64,000 nt of DNA, from contig SCHM01000006.1 in NCBI GenBank assembly GCA_004123355.1, forward strand, positions 1 through 64,000. The letters run 5' to 3'. The translations under genes were made by a program, and so were the position numbers. The notes below the pieces were generated by a model that saw only the letters and a list, made by a program, of their open reading frames with translations, had not been told where the DNA came from and did no database searches. Shown piece by piece: positions 48,966-60,648 of the stretch (its first letter is position 1; every line of letters begins with the position of its first letter). This DNA is from Amphirosellinia nigrospora (Eukaryota; Ascomycota; Sordariomycetes; Xylariales; Xylariaceae).

Positions 48966-49175
48966 TATACGTGTTTAGCAACTTATATTAAGTAACCTAC
49001 GGGGCTTTTACTATTACGGTTTGGGCTGTGTAGATCAGTTCTTAATATACTAGGTTAGTTGATTAAGTAAAGGGCTAAGTCTAGTTTTTGTGGTGGGCTA
49101 AATACTTATAGCTGTGGGGTGGGGCTGGCTTGCAGTGCCCGCCAGGGCTCTGCCAGTCGCCACCCTGGAGCCACA
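48966..49175 (-). repeat. Right LTR (5' LTR of the element)
   Basis: 210 bp copy starting TATACGTGTTTAGC (originally TGTGCGTGCTTGGC) and ending GGAGCCACA, directly followed by the CGCT duplication. One base shorter than the left LTR in the GGGGCCTTTT region. Confidence 0.93.
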
Positions 49176-49445
49176 CGCTAAGCATGCTAATGGTGTCAAC
49201 CATAGCTGTGGCTGGTTATCGCCCGGGCTTGCTTCGGTCGTCTAGCTCTGCCACCTGCAACGTCAACACCTCCATAGCTAGTGGCTGAAGCTTGGTATTG
49301 GCCTGCTGCTTGCCTCAACCTCTACTCCGTACCTACATCACACCTTGGTTTACTTGTCTAGCTTTGACAAGAGCCCTCAAACGCCGCCTCTATTCCTTGC
49401 CTCCGACCGGACCTCCGACCTTGTCCATCGCTAGCGACCGACACC
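49176..49445 (+). promoter_or_regulatory. Remaining V-ATPase B upstream region
   Basis: 270 bp of normal composition between the retrotransposon and the V-ATPase B start codon, ending CGCTAGCGACCGACACCATGG. It contains pyrimidine-rich leader sequence (CTCCGACC, CTTGTCCATC) as is common before highly expressed fungal genes. Anything further upstream has been displaced by 5.8 kb. Confidence 0.5.
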
Positions 49446-51171
49446 ATGGATCCGAGAGAGTCTTCGTCGTATTCCGTTGTGCCCCGGATTCGCTACAACA
49501 CCGTTGCTGGTGTCAACGGTCCTCTAGTCATTCTCGACAACGTCAAATTCCCCCGATACAATGAGATCGTGACCTTGACGCTTCCCGATGGAACTGAGCG
49601 GTCCGGCCAGGTCCTCGAGGCCCGAGGTAAGCTATCGCCGCTGCTCTCCGGGAGCTTTCGATGGTAGTGCTGATTGGCCCCTCTCACGTCTGTAGGCAGC
49701 CGTGCCATTGTCCAAGTATTCGAAGGCACACCTGGTATCGATGTCAAGAAGACAAAGGTCGAGTTCAGTGGCGAGAGTCTGAAGCTCGGCGTGTCAGAAG
49801 ACATGTTGGGCCGTATCTTCGATGGATCAGGTAGAGCTATCGACAAGGGCCCTAAGGTCTTAGCTGAGGAATACCTCGATATCAACGGCAGTCCCATCAA
49901 CCCCTATTCCAGAGTATGTCCCCGAAACCCAGAGGCTGGTCTGCGCAACCTGAGCTAACCAATGCCATAGGTGTACCCAGAAGAAATGATCTCAACTGGT
50001 ATCTCAACCATCGACACCATGAACTCCATCGCCCGTGGACAGAAGATCCCCATCTTCTCCGCCGCTGGTTTACCGCACAACGAAATCGCTGCCCAGATTT
50101 GTCGCCAAGCTGGTTTAGTCAAGCAAAAAGGAGCTACGAACAAGGGTGTGCACGATGACCACGAGGAGAACTTCTCCATCGTTTTCGCTGCCATGGGTGT
50201 CAACTTGGAAACGGCACGATTCTTCACGCGCGATTTCGAAGAGAACGGCAGTTTAGAGCGCGTCACACTCTTTCTCAACCTTGCGAACGATCCTACGTAT
50301 GTCATTGCTCTCTCCCCACTAATGTAGCCGTGTACTAAAGATTATCCGCAGTATTGAACGTATTATTACACCTCGCTTGGCTCTTACCACTGCCGAATAC
50401 TACGCCTACCAGCTCGAGAAGCACGTTCTCGTTATTCTTACTGATCTCTCTGCTTACTGTGACGCCCTTCGAGAAGTCTCGGCCGCCCGAGAGGAAGTGC
50501 CCGGTCGACGTGGTTACCCCGGTTACATGTACACAGATTTGTCCACCATTTACGAACGAGCGGGTCGTGTCGAAGGACGAAATGGTTCCATCACCCAGAT
50601 TCCTATTCTGACCATGCCGAACGATGACATCACACATCCTATTCCCGATTTGACTGGCTACATCACCGAGGGCCAGATCTTTGTCGATCGTCAGTTAGAT
50701 AACCGTGGCATTTACCCGCCCATCAATGTCTTACCCTCGCTCTCACGTCTGATGAAGTCGGCTATTGGTGAAGGTATGACACGGGCGGATCACGGTGATG
50801 TATCTAACCAGCTCTATGCCAAATATGCCATCGGACGTGACGCTGCGGCCATGAAGGCAGTCGTTGGTGAAGAGGCGTTGTCAGCTGAAGATAAGCTCTC
50901 TCTGGAATTTTTAGAAAAGTTCGAGCGACAATTCGTCGCGCAGGGGGCGTATGAGACACGTTCTATTTTCGATTCTTTGGATATTGCTTGGAGTTTGCTA
51001 CGCATCTATCCCAAGGAACTACTCAACCGTATCCCTGCCAAGGTTATTCAGGAATACTACCACCGCTCGACAGAACGCAACAAGGGCAAGGGCAAGGACA
51101 AGGACAAGAATGACAAGGGTGTTCGGGACACTGAAGGGGAGCCTGAGGAGGAGAACCTGGTTGACGTATAA
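49446..51171 (+). CDS. VMA2: V-type proton ATPase subunit B (catalytic-head V1 subunit)
   Basis: Non-catalytic nucleotide-binding subunit of the V1 head that drives vacuolar and endosomal acidification. There are four exons: 49446-49626, 49696-49913, 49971-50296 and 50352-51171. The introns start GTAAGC, GTATGT and GTATGT and end TGTAG, CATAG and CGCAG. Spliced sequence is colinear with the family: [20 protein letters not shown], then [86 protein letters not shown] and [20 protein letters not shown], ending in a Lys/Asp-rich tail EEENLVDV. No frameshift is needed, in contrast to several neighbours. The start at 49446 gives the short acidic N-terminus usual in fungi. Function of the gene next to a RIP-mutated element seems preserved. 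Confidence 0.97.
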
Positions 51172-53323
51172 TGGTGATTGGAGATGGTTAATTACTGCCC
51201 AAGTGTGTACAGGTAGAAGCGGCCGTGTCGAATATCGCGAGAGTGCAGGACATTTTTATTTTTCAAACATGATCCAACCCAATTGACTACTTCGCAACAA
51301 GTTCCTGAGCACATTTTGATTTTAAGAGGGCTTGGGACTTGAACATGAGGACCGAGGCCGTCTGAAACTGAGAGGGAGACCTAATTAATTCCGACGATTG
51401 TTACTGATATGTGTCACCCAAGATCTGTAGACAAGACACTGCTTGGGCTCACGACCAATTCTATCATACCAGCCTTATTGAGCGTTTACACTGTCCCGTA
51501 AATATGTAGGTATGGTTTCGTATGAACTTCTTCAGCGAGTAACTTCGGTGAGTGCTTTGTACGCTTAGGACCCTTTCGTCCCGCGTCTTATTCCCTAATT
51601 GGTACATAATTGTTTCGGTACACAGTACAGTAATAGCGAAGTCCGGCAGGCAGCATATATGTGACGGTCACACAGCAACGGCATTCTCCGGCTAAGGGCC
51701 TCCTCAATTCTACTGCTTCAACCATGAATATTACGGCCGACTAAAATATATCGAAAAAGAGAATTCTCATATTGTGGGGGTGGATAGAACTTATAGGCCT
51801 AGTTACCTATTCACCGCACTCTCCGGTTACACCTTACTTACTTATATACTTAGGTAGGTAGGCCCTGAGCTCTCTATTTCCCACTATTCAAGTTACACAT
51901 AGACTATCACCTGAGCATACAGTATTGTAAGTAAATATTTTTCTTACAAGTTCATTTGCTCGGGTATGACAGGGCTATCAGCTGGACCGCGGCAATGATG
52001 CGATGGTTCGCTTTGGGAGCGGGGAAATGTATACCGAGCCAGTTACTCAAAACAGGTAGCTTGATTCTCGTAGTGTGTTCCAGATTTTCCGTCTATTAGT
52101 TACTTAAGTAAGCTTTCACTTCGTCTGCTCCGATCCACTGCTAATTGATCTAACAGGTAGGACACAACTTTTCCCTTGAATTAGACTTTATACAGGACCT
52201 TTGAGCTATGTAGTTTAGGATGGTAATAACTTGATAGACTTGATATCCCCTCAGATGCCTCGCTCTCTGTAACACGAGACATTGTAGCAATATGACGTGG
52301 CATACAGGTGAAAAAGGTACTTCTCTCCTCCTGCTGATGCCATTGATCCTTCAACGTCATAATCGTCATAATCATAAATTTCTCCACCGGTTCGACCGAT
52401 GAAAATCAATACAACCTCGCAGCCTCTTTTTGACTATGAATATTAAACAGTTGCGTCTTTATACTCTCTTTACCTACCTATACAATTATTGATTAAGTAG
52501 ATGCTACACGTGTTTAAGACATTTGAATATCAATAAGCCGACGCTAGTGACGCGAATTGGATCAAGCAACTGTGCCTCAGCTCACGCGAACAGTCTCATC
52601 GGGGTTTCCCCAAGGTCCACGATGTACAAGTAAACAATCAGCCGGTAAAACGGTCCGATGATGAAGGACTGCAATCTGCGAATGGTGCGCTAGAAGTTAG
52701 TCTCGCAAAAAAGTATTTTGCGAACCCAAAGCCATGGATCAAGGACTCGTCTGGATGCTGTTCCCTGGAGAACTAAGGGTCGGTCTGCGTCCAACATTGA
52801 AAGACGACCTTCTAGATTCGGCACAGCTGCAATACCCAATTCCTCTGCGACATGCAGGCAACCCCGGTTAGTGGCGACTCACAATAACAAACCCTCACCC
52901 CCATTACCCCAACTTTTCCTATGCCACGCCAAGAAAGCGGAGTAGCTCACTGCTATAGCTACCTCGAGCTGAGAGTTAACGCGTGTGGACATGCAGCGTG
53001 CTGCATCCCGCCCGTAATGAATGCAACGCTAAAAAGTAAGATTAAAGAATTCCCTAGATCGTTAATTCTGCTTGTTGATCCGATCCGCCATGGTCTGTCC
53101 CATAATCCATAATCCAGGTTTCCCCAGCGTAAGCCTGCCGAACCTGCCTTTGCCTAGGTAGGTATACTACACCGAGAGACTAGGTACCAAGGATCCGATG
53201 GCTTGCTGCATATAAAGGCCCTTTCTTCCCCCCGAGACACCCTCGCTCGTGTTGTTGCTGTTGCTTGACATCCCGCCAATCCCTTGTTTACTCCCCCAGT
53301 CGCTTGATAGGCAGCCTGTCACA
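51172..53323. other. Intergenic 2.15 kb, with epimerase promoter
   Basis: No conserved gene was seen. Near the right end, CATATAAAGGCCC at about 53209-53221 is a good TATA box about 105 bp before the epimerase start, followed by a CT-rich leader. Confidence 0.55.
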
Positions 53324-54582
53324 ATGCGTCTGAACACCAAGCTGGCCGCACTGGGAGCCTTGTCGCTCCCAATTGCTTCTGGCGATTATGCTTCAAAGGG
53401 CCCTGACAAGGACGGCTTATACTGGATCCACAGTGAGGGCCTCTCCGCTGGCTTCATCGCATACGGCGCCTCCATCTCTCGATTGCTCATCAACGATCAA
53501 TACGGGATCCAGAGAGATGTCGTAGCCGGCTTTGACAACGCCACATACTACGGCATTGATCCGTCACACCCTCACTTCGGTGGGTGCCTGGTCGTTATGC
53601 GAACCGCATTCAGAACAGCACTTTCGAGATTGACGGTGTATCTTACCACGTCGACCCGAACGAGAACCCCACCGCGGCTGCGCCCAAGGGTGCCGATACC
53701 CTGCACGGTGGCCACGATGGTTGGGATTATCGAAACTTCACCGTTGTCTCCCACACGGACGACAGCATTACCTTTTCCATTGTCGATCCCGATGGAAAGG
53801 AGGGCTTTCCCGGCGAGGTTGTCTCTTACATCACCTACACTGTGAAGGATTCCACGTGGGATTTCAAGATGGTGGCTCTCCCTACCACCAAGAAGACCCC
53901 CATCATGCTCAGCAGCCACACCTACTGGAACTTGGACGGTTTCGCCAACAACGAGACGAACACCGCCTTGAACCACACCTTGTACATGCCTACAGCGGAC
54001 AGCGCGTGGGCGTCGACAACATCCTGATCCCCACTGGAGACATCCTTGCCAACAAGAAGGGGTCCGTCAACGACTTCTGGAGTGCTCCCAAGCAACTTGG
54101 TCACTCCTTGAGCGACCCAGCGGCCCTAAACAACTGCGGGTTGAACTGCACCGGTTATGGTAAGTTGGCGGAATTATATGTGTCTATTTACTGCACTAAT
54201 ACGTATGACAGATAACTGCTGGCTCGTTACCCGCGAGGAGCCGTACAACTGGCGCGACGACTTCATTGTCCGTCTCCAGTCCGCCTGGTCCGGCATCCAA
54301 GTCGATATCTACAGTGACCAGGAGGCCTTCCAGGTATACTCGTGCAACGGCCAGAACGGCACCACCCCGCTCAAGAAGACTCAAGGTCTCCACAACGACG
54401 CCAACTTCCCTCGCACCATCCCCAAATACGGCTGCCTCGTGATGGAGGTCGAGGACTGGATTGACGGTATCAACCACCCCGAGTGGGGACGTGAGGACAA
54501 GCAGATCTTCGGACCCGGCGGCGACCCCTACGTCCTCCAGGCCAGCTACGTATTTTCCATTAACACCACTGCGACGTCGTAG
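53324..54582 (+). CDS. Secreted aldose 1-epimerase-like protein (GalM family), frame broken by two indels
   Basis: Interconverts alpha and beta anomers of sugars if active. The ATG at 53324 starts a signal peptide (MRLNTKLAALGALSLPIASG), so the protein is predicted to be secreted. Family features in order are GLSAGFIAYGASISRLLI, RDVVAGFDNATYYG, GRYANRI, DTLHGGHDGWDYRNF (conserved HGG), SHTYWNLDGF (conserved His) and GQRVGVDNILIPTGDI. A 52-nt intron (54160-54211, GTAAGT...GACAG) follows, then DNCWLVTREEPYNW, AFQVYSCNGQNG and GCLVMEVEDWIDGINHPEWG to the TAG at 54580. One base is missing near 53583 in a G-rich stretch and one near 53990 (a T expected in CCTAC). Sequence similarity continues in the shifted frame at both sites. 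Confidence 0.87.
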
Positions 54583-55156
54583 TGTGGCGATCGCGATGGG
54601 CGGAGTGGTAATTCAAGCACCGGTACTACTAGCCCGATGCTGACGAGTGCCCGGCTGTGGGTGGAGGTCCTGCGATCTATTCGCTCGATCTCCCTTGTAT
54701 GGTTATCCTGATTGTAATATCACTAATTGGGCTTTGTTGATGCCTTTACATAATGCATTAATGTTACTACTACAAGACAATACTATTCTGCAAATGAAAG
54801 CGATTATGTGAATAGGTGTCTTTGATTACTTGGTTAACAATGCTTAGTCTCGAACTATTGTGTTTATTGTTACTACCTAAAGCTTATTTTCATGTTAAAG
54901 GATGCACTGGGTGAACTATCACAGGCTCTTTTGTTAGTCAAACTAGTAAGATCTCTGTTGTCATCAAGAAAGTTTCAGTTTTCCCTTCATAATGCGCAGT
55001 GTTTCGATTAATATTCGCATAAATAGGCATGAGAATTCGCGTCTTCATAAGGGTTGGAATTCATCAGAATACTTCATCAAACAACTTAAAGCAAAACATC
55101 AAAACAGCAACTACTAATCACAAACTCATAAAACTTATCAAATTGAAAAAGACAAT
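54583..55156. other. Intergenic between epimerase and coiled-coil gene
   Basis: About 570 bp, increasingly A+T-rich, no ORF recognised. The last 60 bp are rich in CAA/AAC and form the leader of the next gene. Confidence 0.5.
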
Positions 55157-55922
55157 ATGGCGTCTCCTCGCAATAATACCCCCAAGACTCCGTCTTCCGA
55201 CTACTTTGCCATTTTAGATGCACCGACCAAAGAGCTTTTCTTCCAACTCGACGACCTAATACTCCCATTTGAGGAGCTGACCCTCGCAGCCCAGAAATGC
55301 TACGAAGACCGTGGTGAGAGTGACAAGCGAGCTATGGCACACAACAAGGCCGGAGAAGCGAACGAACAGACATAGCCTTGCGACTTAAACAGATCCAAGA
55401 GAAGACGGCCCAGCTCAAGGAACAACAAAAGGCCATCATGTATCGAATCCCACCTCATTTGCTATCATACGCTAATAATTCGGTCAACACCGAGACTGAA
55501 CTCGACTTAATGATGCTCCAGGTCGAGAGGCAGAACGAAAAAGGCGTGTGGATTATGTGTGAGAGCATGTATGACGAGATCATTAACACATCCGTTGACG
55601 TTAAGGGCATCCAGACGCCAAGACGCGGACCGATCTCCAGGGCCTGCTCGACAAATTTCGGGGCGAGTTCGATGAGTTTCAAGCCGACTATAGTCACCAA
55701 TTCCTAGCAAGATCCAACGCCGTCCGCGAAGAGATTTCAGATTTGCAGACTCGTTTATCTAAGGCTAACACGGCTGACGGTAGTTCTAGCAGCAGTGCGA
55801 ACACCCCGATTTCCAATCTAGAACTTGGTGAGCCGAGCCTTGTTGCGGGAGGTAAGAAGACTAACGAAAGCATTTTCCGCTTCGAACGCAACAACCCCCT
55901 TCTTAAGCTCCCGGAGGCATAA
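55157..55922 (+). CDS. Coiled-coil protein of unknown function at the island edge
   Basis: From the ATG at 55157 the product starts MASPRNNTPKTPSSDYFAIL, then a short helical region with LDDLILPFEELTLAAQKCYE. A Lys/Gln/Glu-rich segment likely to be coiled coil follows (LRLKQIQEKTAQLKEQQKAI), then TELDLMMLQVERQNEKGVWI, a further helix DLQGLLDKFRGEFDEFQADY and a Ser-rich linker. The C-terminus is FERNNPLLKLPEA with TAA at 55920. One missing base near 55372 and one near 55622 break the frame; sequence remains protein-like across both. The last codons lie within the inverted-duplication arm. No family was recognised; it may be a lineage-specific gene. Confidence 0.55.
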
Positions 55923-57699
55923 TTTGCTATTTTAGGTAAGATCTCAGCTCTAAAGACATATTTCTAGAGCTTTAAAGATATGTTTCTAGAGCTATTGAGT
56001 TAATATATATGTTTTAAATATTTTTTTGTTTTTACTAAAAGTTTAAAGTTAGAATTAAAAACTAAAGCTTTTAGAAACCCTAAAAAAATTATTAGCTAAA
56101 TTAAATATATTTTAAGTATTTTATTATATTAACTATAGTTTATTATTTACCCCGGAATAAAAATAATAAAACGAAATAATTATATTCGTATATAATATTA
56201 TTATAAAAACAGTGCTTTAAATAAATAGTCCGCCTAATAATAATTATCGATATTATACTAATAGAAAAATTAATACTTATAGTTAAACGTTTAGCTAGCT
56301 TTTTATCGAAATTTAAAATATTATATAATTTTTTCGCTTTAACGTAGTTTTATAAAGCGGGTTTTTATATAGCTAAAATAGTATATATTAACGTTAAAAT
56401 AATTAAATATGCGCGTTTTTTTATAGCTATTATAATATTTATTATTTAAGCTTTATATTTTATTAAAAAAAAAAAAACGTTTATTAATTTATTTTTTTAA
56501 TAGTTATATATTTTTTTTTAATAAATATAATAATAATAACGTTTAAATTATTAGCTATTATTTATTAATTATATAACGTTTTAGTTTTATAAAAATTTTT
56601 TTATTAAGTTTATTATATTATAAACTATAGCGAAAAAAAAGCAATATAGTTCGCTTTAAAAATATTTTTTAATAAATATAAAGCTTAATCGAATTTATAA
56701 TTTTATATTAAAATATATAGTATATTTTCCGAAAAAAAACAAAAATTAATATTAAACTAATAAAATATTTTTTATAAAAATATAAATATATAAAGCTAAT
56801 AAATTAGTGCTATTTTATAAGTAAAAAAAAATATACGTTAAATTTTTTAAAATAAAAAACGTAATAATTATATATTTAATTTTTAAAGCTTTTTTTTAAG
56901 TATTAATCGATTTATTTAATATAATTTTATAAGCACTAAACTAATTATTTATAAAAATAGCTTAAAATAAAAAAATTTTTTTATTTTTAAAAAATAAAAA
57001 TTTATACGCTATAAGCTATAAATAATTAAAAATAATTTATATTAGCTAAAATCGTTTTAAACTTAATTATAACGCTAATAATATAATTTTAAAGTTTATA
57101 AAATAATAAAAATAAAAAAATATTATAAATATCGCGCTTTATTATTTAAATTATTAAAAAAATAAATAATAATTTTTAAAAAAAATAACGATTTAAAATA
57201 TATAAAGTTAATAATTAGTTATTTTATTTAAACTAAAAAATTATTTATTTTAAATATTTTATATAATAAATTAAAAAATTTTCGGAAAACTTCCGAAAAT
57301 ACTACTAATAAACAAATATATATATATTTTAAATATTTTTTTTTAAAAACGCTTTTAATAAATTAAAAGCTTTATTAAATTAAAAATAATATTAAATTTA
57401 TTTTATTAATAATAAATTTTATAATTTTAATAATTAATAATAAAAAAATATAATAATAAAGTTTTAATTTATAATAGCTATAAAATCAAGCTAAAATTTT
57501 AATAAAAAAGTATTAAAATTAAAAAAAACGTTTTTATAAGTTTTAAAAAATAAATACTACTAATTATATTTTTAAACATTATATAAAGCTAAAAATTTTT
57601 TAAACCTAAATATTAGCTAAAAAATAGCTAATATTATTTTAAAAATAAATTAGCCGTTAGTTTAATAATTTTTTAGTACTTTATAAAATATTATTTATT

Positions 57700-58020
57700 A
57701 AAACTTTTTATTATAATTTTTATAAAATAAATATTTATTATTAAATTATTTTTATAAGCTTTATATAATTATATATTATATATAAAAAATTTTTTATTTA
57801 ATTAGTTTTTAATTTTTATTTTTAATATTAATTAACTAATAAAAATATAAATATTAACCGCTAAAATATTTACTATATATTATTAAACTAATTTATATTA
57901 TTAAAAATAAAAAAACTTTTTATATAATTAAATAATTATATAAAACTTATAAAAATAATTTTATTAGTTTTTATATAATAATAAATATTTATATTTTATT
58001 TTTATAAAGTTCGCGAAGCT
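57700..58020. repeat. Inverted-repeat pair, right-arm copy
   Basis: About 110 bp at 57.70-57.81 kb is roughly the reverse complement of 57.91-58.02 kb. It corresponds to the pair at 19.05-19.41 kb in the left arm. Confidence 0.4.
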
Positions 58021-60343
58021 TTTTTATTATACCGAATATTATTTTTAATATATAATTATTTTTGTTTATATAATATTATTTTTTAATAAAAAATATAAAA
58101 GCTTAAACGTAAAAATTAAATAAGTTTATATTATTTTTATTTTTTAAAAAAATCGTATAATAAAGCTAATAAAAAATAAAAAATCGGACAAATTTAGCTT
58201 TTTATAACTTTATAAAAAAATTTAAGCATAATTATATAATATTAATTTAAATTAAAAAAATAATAATAAATTATTTAATTAATAATATTTAAACTTAATA
58301 TTATTATTAATAATTTTATTAAATACTTTAATAATATATAAAAGCTTATTATATAAATATAGTTTTTTTTTTTTATTTTTTAAATAAAAAAAAACTACGT
58401 AGCTATATAGGCTAATTTATATTATAAAATAATAAACTTATTTAATAAAATCTATATTAAATAAAACTTTTCGAATAATTTAAAATTATTATAACTATTA
58501 ATAATAGTAAAAAATAAAACTAAACTAATTAAATAAAAAAAATAACAAATAAAATATAAATAAACTAATATTATTTATAAAATAAAAAAACCGTAGCTAA
58601 AAATATTATATAATATAATAAATATATTAAATAAAAATTAAAAACTAAGTAGCTAAATTTAAAATAAATCTAAAAAAAAAAATCTAGCTAAATAATTATA
58701 ACTAAAAAGTTTTATATAAAAATTTAAAATATAATTTTAAAAAGTTTAGATTTAAAAATTATTAATAAATTTAAAAACAAATATTAAAAAAGCTCCGTTT
58801 ATTTATAATAATAATTAATTAATAACTATATACTAATAAACTTAAGTTTAAAATTTATTATATTTAAACTTATTAAATTTTATTTTTAATTTTATAATTT
58901 AGTATATTTATATAATATTTTATTAAAACTTTTATAAAAAATAATTTATTTAATTTTATAACTTATATATATATTTTGTTTAAAATATAATTTATATAAA
59001 GCTTTTAATAATTTTTTAATATTAATATTGTTAAATTAAAAAATAAACAATTATATAAATAATAAAAACTAATTTATTAAATAGTTTTATTAATTTTATA
59101 GTTATATTTTTTATATATAAATATTAAATTATATTAGTTTTTAATTATTTTATTAAATATATTTAATAATATTTTTAGCTTTAGTATATTTAATAAATAA
59201 TAAAGTTAATTAAGCTATTTATTTATATTTTTATTTTTAATATAAAAATTCTATTTTTTTTTTATTAAACGTATAGTTTTTTATATTTTAAAAAAATAGC
59301 GTAAACTTAAAAAAAACTTAATTATATTCTAAAGCGCTACAGTTTAAAAATAAAATAATAATCATTAGTATATACGTTTATAATAAATTAAAAACTTCGG
59401 GCTTATATTTTAATAGTATTGCTTATAAATAAAGCTTATAAATAATTATTTTAATAAAATAAATATTAATAGCTAATATTTTTTAAAATTATAAAAATAT
59501 ATATATTATATTTAGTAGTAACGTTAGTTAAAAAAATATATTATTAAACGTTTAAAAACTTAAGTTTAAAATAAAAAAAATCTTTAAAACTTCGTTAGTA
59601 TTTTTATTAATAATTTATTTTCGTTAGCTATATTAAAAGTTTAAAATTAATTATATTATTAAAATTAATAGCTTTACGTTAATATTAAATAATAACGTTA
59701 ATAATTTAAGCTTTAGCTATATTTCTATTTTTAATATTAGTTTTTTTTAAAATATTTAATAAATATTATTTTTATAATAATTAAACTTAATTATAATATT
59801 AATATAAAATTAGCGTTTTATAATTTTTTTTTAGTTTTAAATATATTTAAATTATATATAATTTAGTTTATTATTATAGTTTTAATATTTTATTTTTAGT
59901 AAAATTATCCGTAAGTTGTTTTTTGCTATAAAATATATTTAACTATTTTTAAAAAGCCGAATTAACTTTGTTTATAATAAAAAGTAAAAAAAACAATAAA
60001 TAATATTCTAGGTTTAATATAACTTATAAAAAATAAAAAACTAAAATAAATAAAATAAAAGTATAAAAAAATATATATTTAATTATATTTTTATTAAAAA
60101 CTAAATATATTATTTTAGCTATTTATTTTTTTTATTTTTACTAATTTATTATTATATTTAAAAAATAAATAATTACTATAAGTTTTATTTTAGTTTTATT
60201 AAGATAAAAAATATATATTAATTTTTTTTAGGTTTTAAAATAGTATGGTTTTATTTATATATAAAGTAAAAGTTCCGAGTAATAAATTTTAAAAATATAA
60301 ATAAAATTCTTTCGAAGTTTTTAAGTTTTATCGATTTTATTAA

Positions 60344-60648
60344 TATATTACGTTTTTTTAATTAAAGGATTTTTTTGTTTTTTATATAAAGCGTAACTAT
60401 TATGCTTTATATATTTACCACAGTAAAGTGGATATTGCCCCCTAGATAAAGCTATTTTTAAGGGTATATAGACCTTTATGGAGGACTTTCGGAGGTTAAG
60501 TCACGTGATCGCGTACATAGGTCTATATAAAGGGCCAGGGCAGTTAGACTGCCTTATGCTTACATAGAATAATATATGGCTTTTTAACCCTTATAGATTT
60601 TTATGATAATATTTAAAAAGATAAGGCTTTAGTATATATAGTATATTA
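60344..60648. mobile_element. About 290-bp insertion present only in the right arm
   Basis: Left-arm sequence runs straight across this site, whereas here about 291 bp is inserted between two copies of TATATTA (60344-60350 and 60642-60648), a candidate target duplication. Its centre (about 60415-60560) has normal G+C, with TCACGTGATC and a TATA-like TATATAAAGGGCC. It could be a solo LTR or small DNA element that arrived after the two arms diverged. The 7-bp duplication could be chance in such AT-rich DNA. Confidence 0.5.

Larger units (their letters stand above)
43401..49175 (-). mobile_element. Complete RIP-decayed Ty3/gypsy-type LTR retrotransposon
   Basis: 5.78 kb element bounded by TG...CA long terminal repeats and a CGCT target duplication (43397-43400 and 49176-49179). 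The interior is AT-rich with stops in all frames, but minus-strand coding is recognisable. There is a gag zinc knuckle at about 47.4 kb, then reverse transcriptase with an LDD-type catalytic site at about 45.91 kb and the downstream FLGF and GFAN...F..LINKYS motifs. Integrase is expected at 43.7-45.4 kb but was not resolved. The gag-RT order and a purine tract next to the left LTR agree on minus-strand orientation. It lies between the hydratase and the V-ATPase B gene, which read away from each other, so it split their shared upstream region. It cannot encode working protein. Confidence 0.88.
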
